Shown: piece after piece, positions 56,633 through 64,000 of the stretch
How the letters are laid out: the number at the start of each line of letters is the position of its first letter
How positions within the stretch are numbered: position 1 is the first letter of the stretch
Assembly: GCA_950295325.1 (NCBI GenBank)
Contig: OX485805.1
Location: forward strand, 54,646,758-54,710,757
Direction of reading: 5' to 3'
Length of the DNA: 64,000 nt
Source of the DNA: Polytrichum commune
Lineage: Eukaryota; Streptophyta; Polytrichopsida; Polytrichales; Polytrichaceae
The notes under the pieces: generated by a model
Told to the model about the DNA's origin: nothing
The model's database searches: none
The model's input: only the letters and a program-made list of their open reading frames with translations
Position numbers and translations under genes: made by a program

Positions 56633-57493
56633 GGAGTAAGGGTTTCGGCACCGAAATCTCCATTCCAAAGCTTTTATTTCATAAATAAACATGGTAAAAA
56701 ATGAGGGAGGTGGCTAACCCATGTACTTGAAATTAACAAATTAAAAGTATTTAAAAAAAAAAAAATAGAATAGTACCGAAACCCCTATTTCATGACTTAA
56801 AGGCCACAGTTGTGACATAGACATTAAATTAGTCAAGAACAAATTTTAATACTTGAAACAAAGTTGTGAAATAGGATTTTTGGTACCGAAACCCCTATTT
56901 CACAACATTCTTTCAACAAAACGTCAAAATAAAATTATTGAATGACAAATATATTGTTTGAAGGAAAATTATGAATCAGGGGTTTCGGTACCGAAACCCC
57001 TATTCCATAACTTTCAGAAAATAAAATAAAAAACAATAAAATTCCGAAATCCCTATTTCACAAATTTTTTTCAAGAGACAAACATACAAGAAAATCGGGA
57101 CAACGGCTTTGACATCGATATAGAATAGGCAAAGAAGATATAGGTTTTTCAAAGGAAGTTGTGTAATAGAGGTTTCGGTACCAAAATTCCTATTCCACAT
57201 CTTTCTTTGAAGAAAAAAAATCTTCTTCATCAATTTTATATTGATATCATAGTGGCTGCCCTCATTATCTTTTATGGTTGTCTCTTCTTCGTTTTTTTTC
57301 TAATTATTTCTTCCAAAAAAATCGTACAATAGGGATTTCGGTACCCCTATTCCACAATTTGTTTTGAAGACATAAGCATAGAAGAAAATGAGGACATCGG
57401 CTATGACATGAACATAAAATTGGTAAATGATAAGTGTTTTTTTGAAAGAAATGTTTGGAATAGGGATTTCGGTACCGACACCCTTATTCCAAA
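56633..57493. repeat. second palindrome family, eight units with GGTTTCGGTACCGAAACC core
   Basis: Units at about 56633-56666, 56769-56791 (half), 56864-56905, 56969-57010, 57041-57066 (half), 57159-57200, 57322-57358 (centre deleted) and 57454-57493. The consensus palindrome extends to about 42 bp through flanking AATAGG...CCTATT and TTGTGA...TCACAA arms. Each is followed by an A/T-rich spacer with ctttctttgaag-like sequence, so the unit repeats every 85-160 bp. Unrelated in sequence to the TTTGGGTCG family. Confidence 0.9.
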
Positions 57494-60235
57494 GTTTTCT
57501 TTCAAAGTATTTTCAGTGATTATAACCACTAAAATTTGAAAAATACTTATAGATAAAATGAAAAAATGGCTTACATGTTGTCTTGGAGAACGGTCTAATG
57601 ATAGGGTTGCCAACTCCACGTCCATACCAACCGTCGCTTCATCATCGCCATCGGACGCGCGCTCTGTACACACTGGCGGATGTGGGTGCATTGTTTGCCG
57701 TTTGATGAAGGACCTTGTTTGTCATAGCAAACGCGCTGGACATTGTTCTTCTGCTTGGTTTCTCTATTGGTCCTCCACTTGGAGCGTTCGCCTCCCTTTG
57801 TACTTCGTGTGCTTCCTGCGCACAACCCTCATGAAATGGTCTTTATTTTCTCCTCACCGTTCTAAAATGTTCTATTTCCCTTCAAGATTCTGGCTAAAAC
57901 AATGTCTATTTTTTTAATCGAATTGGAAGAAAAATCCATGGGAAATGGATTAGTTCAGAAAAAATTCCCCGCAAAGCGTTGTTTCAAAATGGGAAAAAAA
58001 TCCCTTATGAATTTTAGGATTAAGGTTTGCAAGTTGCCTTATCACATTATTCTACACATAGTAACCACTAATCTGCATACAATGTTTTTTATTGACAACA
58101 TTTTCCATTTCTTTTTGTGGTTTTTTGTTTTCAAATCTCTTATAATCAAATTTTGCATAAAAAACATAATTTCTATATTTATGTACTTTAGAAGTTTAGG
58201 AGGTGATGCCAATTGGAAAATTATCTCATTTATACATAAAACCATAAAAAACTTACCGGTGCATTGTAAATGGAAGTACATTGTCTTTCTTGTTCTGCGT
58301 CAGACATATCGTTGGCAGTGTTGCTTACTCGTTTGTCATCATCATTTCCAAAAATGAAGGTTGTTTGCTATCTTGCGTCTCGATTTCAACATTCTCATTT
58401 TATTTTATTATAGGAAATTCTAGTACATGTATAATGTCTTTGATGTCACATAAAGTGACCCTACCCATTTATTGTTCCATTTTGGCCTTATGTAATTGTT
58501 TCATACTAGAAAACTTCAAGCATTTTGTCCTTCTTCTCCTCTTTCCTAAAGTCATGCACCCTTCTTCTTGCAATTCTAAATTCTCTTTTGTGCACACTTG
58601 GTCTTGTTTAGAAATAATGTTATGATGAAATTATAATTCACATCGCACTAGTGGGTTGGGTTCTGTATGATTAGGTTTTCAAATGAGTTATTTTTTAGGG
58701 TTGGATTATATATGATTAGGTTTTCAAATGAGATATTTTTAAGGGTTTGCTTTAGGGTTCTATGTTTCGTCTACAAATATTTTTTGGTTGTTATTGTGTG
58801 TTGTTATATTATTAGATTTTATAGTATCATGCATTTTAATTTCATTCAATATTATATTATACAACATTCAACATAAAGAGCCCGTTACGTCCAATAATAT
58901 TGTATAGTGCATCTATTACATTGGATCTCTATGACCACCATTAAAGCTCATAAATCTTTTGTTTCATTGACGTTGCCACCGTGTGCCACCGGCAGCTTGA
59001 AGGCCAGGAGCTTCAAGAGGAGCTCCTCCGCCTCTCCTCCTCTCTTTTATATATTTTTTTTGGTTAAAAATTTGATCCCTTTGGAGGATCAAGAATGCTC
59101 CTACACCTTCCACTTCACAAATTTATGCTTTTGGGCAACTCATGACAAGAAATTCCGTGTAAAATTCAAAGATTTCTCACCACACTTCAACTTGATGTGA
59201 CATTCACAAGAAAATATTTTTCTTCTTGTTGCTTCAACAATCCGCGGATTTCTTCGCTTCAAAACTCCGGAACTTCGTCGCTCATTGCCCCCATGCGTCC
59301 CTTGCGCGTTAAATCTCAAGAATCAAGAAGAAAAGAGAAAAAATTAGAAAAATGAAGCATTCTTGCCAAGTGAGAAGGAAGAGAGTCAAACACTCATAAG
59401 AGCTCTAAATCTCTCTTCAAATGCACACAATGAGTCAAGCTATCTCTTACTCCACCACGGGAGAATCCAAGAGTGTAAGTAGGGGGAGAAGAACTCAAAA
59501 TTTATTGTAAAAACATGCAATCTTCATCTGACACAAGCTCTCTCCATACACTCACTCACAATACTTGACTTGGCAAGAATGTCAAGCCAAGGAGGAGGCT
59601 CCTCACTTAGGAGCCTTCCTCTCCACAATTAAGATTCATCCATCCAAATCTAAATGGATGAAACCCAACGGATAAGGTGTGGCCATCGACGCCGCATACC
59701 GTGATAGGCCGAACAATAGAAGAGAGAAAGAGACGAGAGGTACGATAAACACACACGACAAAAAACCAAAGGAAATGAAGAAAATAAAAATTCTTTTGAA
59801 CCACCTGCAATAAGGTCCCATACCACTAAACCAACCCATATTAAAAGTCAAAGTGAAGGACATAAAGACCTAAATGAAGGTAACTTAGATCGAGGAGAAT
59901 TTAAAAATGATGAGAATGATTTGGTACTTGGTACCTGTGGTACCATTTTTTGGTCTGAATGCTTAAGTTTTAGTTTTGAGATGTAAATGAATGATAAATT
60001 TTACTCAAGACTAGTAAAATAGTGAAGTATTAGACACTTAGTCACTCCGAAATGGAAACATGCTAGGAAAGAAGAATTTCCTTTGCTGCCCAGAATTTAG
60101 AGGATATGAGGGGGCATGGAATTCACATGTGACAATTAGAAGTAGCACTTGGAATCCTAGCTGCAGACAATCACCACCTTTTGAGGATAGAAAGATAAGA
60201 AGAAGGAAGGAGAAGACAAGGTGATGCATTGTAAG
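57494..60235. other. no recognised gene
   Basis: Open frames at 57558-57917, 58281-58625 and 58907-59200 lack recognisable motifs. AT-rich with a short tandem phrase (atgattaggttttcaaatgag) at 58667-58735. Confidence 0.45.
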
Positions 60236-62710
60236 TTTTTGATTTTTCCTCTCGTGAAGAGAGTGAATGTTTTTGTCAACTCTCAGGGTGTGAAGCCCTT
60301 AATTTTATTGTACCACATCTTTCGAAATATATTAATACAAAGTGCAATTATCAAATCCTTTCTCAGTGAGTGGTGAATGTGAAATTGAAAGTCTGGTGAT
60401 TGGATTGGAGTGTGTCCTGGAGTTGTTACCATTGTGAAAGTGGGAAGTGTGAGCATTGTTGTTATTGTGGAATTTTTTATTCAAGGGTGTGAAACTCTTG
60501 AAGGAACTCGTATGTGTTTCATGGTTGTATTGTAAACCGTCTAGTCCAAAACTTCTTGGACAATGTCTTAAGATTCTAAAAAGCTACAGTTGATGTGGGG
60601 ACAGTGAACGTCCCTAATTCGGAGAAAGTCAAGAGGAAATTTATTTTATCCTACTCTTGTGAAGGGAGTAAGGATTAATTGTGTGACTTCAAATTCGTGT
60701 GAAGGAGTCAGTGACAGATAGGGGAGTGAGAAACTCTCAGTCACCCTCACAAGTGGAATGTGAAATTCCACCGTGGGTAATTACATAATTAACCTTTGAG
60801 AATTCCATAAGAGATATAATAGTGAACCCCTCGGGGAGAGAGGGAACTTGAAGTGTGGAAGATTACATTAATTGTGATTGAATTCATGTCTGAGTGGAGA
60901 CTCCGGGAATTTCCTGTGAGAGGAAATTAGATCTATAGTCTGGAGTTAGTTTATGAAATCAAACTTTTTGATTGAGGGAAGTTTTCTCAATTAAGTGAGA
61001 GAAAGGAACCTTATGTTCTCATCGGAATGTGAATCTCCCGAGAAGGAAGCCACATTTATTCAAACCGAGCCTATGTAGGTTGTGCCAAGTAAGAGTGAGA
61101 GTAATATCTATCTCTATGAAAGAAGATATAACACCAGCTTTGTTGAACTGAGATTTTCTCTTGTATCAAATTAAAATACGGGCCACAACAACATGTCCTA
61201 AGGTTGGGAAATTAATTATGAGTCATGAACCAAATAAGATAACCAAGATCTCATTCCGGTCCCGAGCAGTTCACTTATCAGTGTAGCCTCCGAACACTGT
61301 TGGATCGAAAGAGGAGAGGTCTATATACGTCCGATTCTCATGTGAAAGGGAGTCGATTAATTGTTTGGGCATGAGATTCTGAAGTCATCTTTCTGTAAGA
61401 AAGAAGTGGTCTCAATTAAGTAAGAGGAAATCGCTGTAAAATTCCTTCCGCATGCCAATCCCTTACGAAGGAGTGACCTTTACTAAATCAGAGTCTATGA
61501 AAATTATACATAGTAAGTGCAAGAATTGCCCATATCCATGTGAAAGGAATTATGAAAAATTCATGTGGGAGTGTTAATCTGTTCCGACCATAAGCTTTGC
61601 TAATGCAGGATGTGAAGCTTGTCATCTCTCATATCCCACTTAAATTGGAATTGAAGAGATCCATGAGTTTTAACTTTATAATCAACCTGTAGGGGAGTTC
61701 AAGTTCTGCTACTCTCTTAAGAACAACTTCCCCTCCCCATGGTTTAATCCCGAGTCTTACTGAATGAAGAACTGAATTGTGAGGAGTTGGCTTGTAAAAA
61801 GCTAATTTTTTAAAGTTGATTCCTAATGTGCTGCGGGAGTTCTCGTAGTTATGAGAGAAACACATCCGGAGTCTGACAGGACAGGAGATATTAAAGAAGC
61901 TCTCAACGAATTTAAGTTTATAAAGAGAATCAAAACAATCTCTATGTGAGAGATTGCGATCAGGAGCAATTCTCGCAGACTTGAATAGTTCAAGAGACCT
62001 CCATTAATTTCAAAGTGATCGCTGCCGTCGTAAGAATTTGGAGAGACCGGGAAGGCTGTGTCGCGGAGTGTGAAAGGTGAGACGCAGAGAAGACAGGAGT
62101 CAAGAGGAAGAGAAGTTGTGTGTGGGAGTTGAACGCGCTTTTATCCCATATTGGTTGTGGTTCACTCCAAGGGCAGGTATAAAACCTATCTCATCACAGT
62201 GGCTAATGTGTCCAGACGCTTCTCATGACACAAGACTGTCTACTGGTTACTGGTTATTGGTTACTAGACTCGTTACTTGTCTACTCAAACTGTCTACTTG
62301 GCACTGGTGACTAGGTTGTCTACTTGAGACTCTGGTTCTGGACTCTAGACTCTTGGCACTTGACTCGATACTAGACTCGTGATACTGACTTAGGCCGATT
62401 AAGACGCTTAAGACTCGTTCGCTTAGACTCGGTCCCCGTTACTCGTTACTAGACTTTTGGTAAATAAAACAAGATGATAATTTATTTTATGAACATTTAG
62501 ACTCTTTATAAATTAAGTAACCCTCACAAGTGGTCACTAAGTATAGATGAGAAAGTGAATCCTAAGTTAATTGACTGTCAAAAGCATTTCGTAACCATTT
62601 CAACCTATCAATTAATCTTATTATGACACACTAAAGTTACACCTAACACTTATTTGGTCTTCCCTGGGGTTTTTTGAGAGTATGAACCCAATCCTAAAAA
62701 CCTAACTACA
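60236..62710 (+). repeat. probable 5' LTR region of a retrotransposon (left boundary not defined)
   Basis: Non-coding sequence ending in ...aactaCA three bases before a primer-binding site, as a 5' LTR should. I could not identify the TG start; the LTR may be shorter than this span. The 3' LTR is outside the window. From 62220 to 62460 short repeats of ctagactc, tactggt and actcgt are seen. Confidence 0.45.
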
Positions 62711-62713
62711 TTT

Positions 62714-62731
62714 TGGCGCCGCTGCCAGGGA
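62714..62731 (+). other. retrotransposon primer-binding site (tRNA-Asp type)
   Basis: TGGCGCCGCTGCCAGGGA, 16 of 18 bases matching the complement of plant tRNA-Asp 3' ends, as used by many plant Ty3/gypsy elements. Confidence 0.8.
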
Positions 62732-62942
62732 AGGCTACGGTCGTCAGAATTTAGTGATGAGATATTGATAGAGGTCACTAAATTAAAAACCTACAAAACA
62801 AGCCAGATCATATTATGCACATATAGTGGTAATCACAATAAATTGAGAGCAAGTCTTAAGATTGTTCTTACAGTTTATTGACTTTTACCATGATAAAAGA
62901 AAGCATAATAGACATGCGCTGAAAATTTGAAGGACAAATTTA

Positions 62943-63933
62943 ATGTGGCCCTGGGACCCTGAAGTAGAGGGTTCTTGGATGTGTATAGTTGGCCTTTTCA
63001 CCTTAATCGTGGAATTGAGTGATAAGGCCCAACCTGTTAAGAAAGCAGTCATAGAGACGCTAAATGCACGTTTTACTCATTCAATTTGGAGACCTAAGGA
63101 AACTAATCTACACAAATGGAGTAGATTTCCTAGAGAGAAGTTTCTAACACAAACGGTGTTTGCCCGATCCCCATTAGAAACTAGAATCAAAACCCTTCCA
63201 TTAGAAATACAACAAATTATTGTGACGAAAGTTTGGCAGAACCGAACCATCATTGAGGGTACTGAAAAGATAAAAGACTTTAGTAACTTTGTAGAACGAG
63301 ACTACCTTTTAAGTCAGTATCTTGAACACACGTTGTTAGCCTCTGGTGGAGAACAATTAGTGAAAGACACTCAGGATGCGGTAAAAAGAATAGAGAATGT
63401 GGCCTTGGGAAACTATCCCGCCAAAGTCAGAAAGTTCTGACGATTGGCTTTACCAAGGCTCACATTTATTTACCGCACTCTATCGTTTTTACAAAGCTTC
63501 TTTTTGGGGTGTAGGAATTCATATAGGACCAAATCACCCTATCTATCCTAAAGGGTTTAGAGATAATTTTCTTAAATTACCCAACCACCTCCAGTCAAAG
63601 ATCTTTGAAATAGTCTGGAATCATGGTGAAGGGTTTAACGAAATTATCATAAACAATGGGTACCCAAGGTTGAGGGTGGATCCTTGATTTATGTTTTTGG
63701 TTTACAGCCAACATAAAGACGAAAATTTTCCTGCCAACAAGTTTGGGTACGGTTGTTGGAACGGTGGAGCCTTCACTAAGAAAGAGGCACGTTTTTATTA
63801 TGGTCCTTTTGACCCTTATACAAGTGTGAATATCCCAGATTTCTCCGATTCGTCCTTCAAAGGCAAAGATTACATCAATTTTGAGAAATTATGCCTACAT
63901 GGAAGAAAACGGTATGTAAAATCATATAGATAA
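62943..63933 (+). pseudogene. unrecognised retrotransposon frame in gag position, broken
   Basis: About 210 bases after the primer-binding site an ATG opens a frame to 63440, and an overlapping frame (+1) continues from about 63400 to 63933, interrupted by TGA at 63685-63687. The second part is aromatic and glycine-rich (WGVGIHIGPNHPIYPKGF, FYYGPFDPY). I see no zinc knuckle, protease or reverse transcriptase before the window ends. A Gag-like role is inferred only from position. The frameshift could be a mutation or, less likely, a programmed shift. Confidence 0.45.
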
Positions 63934-64000
63934 GTATAAAGGATCAAGTGAAACCATATGCATCTTCCATATTGGAACCTGCACATGCAAAGTCTCATGC

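Overview
The window looks like nuclear DNA of a land plant, AT-rich and dominated by transposons. The evidence is GT-AG introns, a short TTTAGGG-type telomeric run, an A-type cytochrome P450 fragment, promoter motifs typical of plants, and plant-type CACTA (tnp2) and hAT elements. A non-flowering lineage such as a moss, lycophyte or fern is plausible, because proteins like the 3.0-5.9 kb one are, as I recall them, abundant there. The sequence alone cannot fix the species. No rRNA, tRNA or CRISPR was found.

Layout. 1-2.3 kb: one copy of an ~0.8 kb direct repeat (second copy at 22.36 kb) and a broken P450 exon. 2.32-19.21 kb: a probable 16.9 kb element with CACTA-type 26 bp terminal inverted repeats and matching subterminal sequence. 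It carries a decayed DUF7869-type gene (minus strand), a nested MITE, and a large plus-strand gene. That gene has a ParB/DGQHR-like domain, a region resembling the end of a beta-class DNA methyltransferase, a charged/proline-rich linker and, probably in the same transcript, an FCP1/NIF-like HAD domain. The element is crowded with a palindromic repeat, TTTGGGTCG-NN-CGACCCAAA: 18 copies in one array, about 17 in a cluster upstream of the large gene, one or more in each intron of that gene, and two inside its coding sequence. 19.2-23.9 kb: no recognised gene, apart from the second direct-repeat copy.

23.889-43.886 kb: a 19,998 bp CACTA element with perfect 70 bp inverted repeats and a 3 bp target duplication (AAA). 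It holds a TNPA-like six-exon gene on the minus strand and a tnp2 transposase gene on the plus strand that shows no internal stop. 44.9-46.4 kb: two apparently intact host genes on the minus strand, a small DUF7748-like protein and a three-helix membrane protein. 46.95-51.60 kb: an autonomous-type hAT element, dead through one stop codon and a 1,014 bp insertion flanked by a 5 bp duplication. 51.6-55.0 kb: AT-rich DNA with a minisatellite. 55.05-56.02 kb: a non-autonomous hAT-like element with a perfect 8 bp duplication and a G-rich filler. 56.6-57.5 kb: a second, unrelated palindromic repeat family (GGTTTCGGTACCGAAACC core). About 60.2-64 kb: the 5' end of an LTR retrotransposon, with a primer-binding site and unrecognised gag-position reading frames.

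All in-frame stops in the decayed transposon genes are one C-to-T step from CAA, CAG or CGA, as expected of methylated, silenced DNA. The most novel feature is the palindrome family and its association with the ParB/methyltransferase-like gene and its introns.
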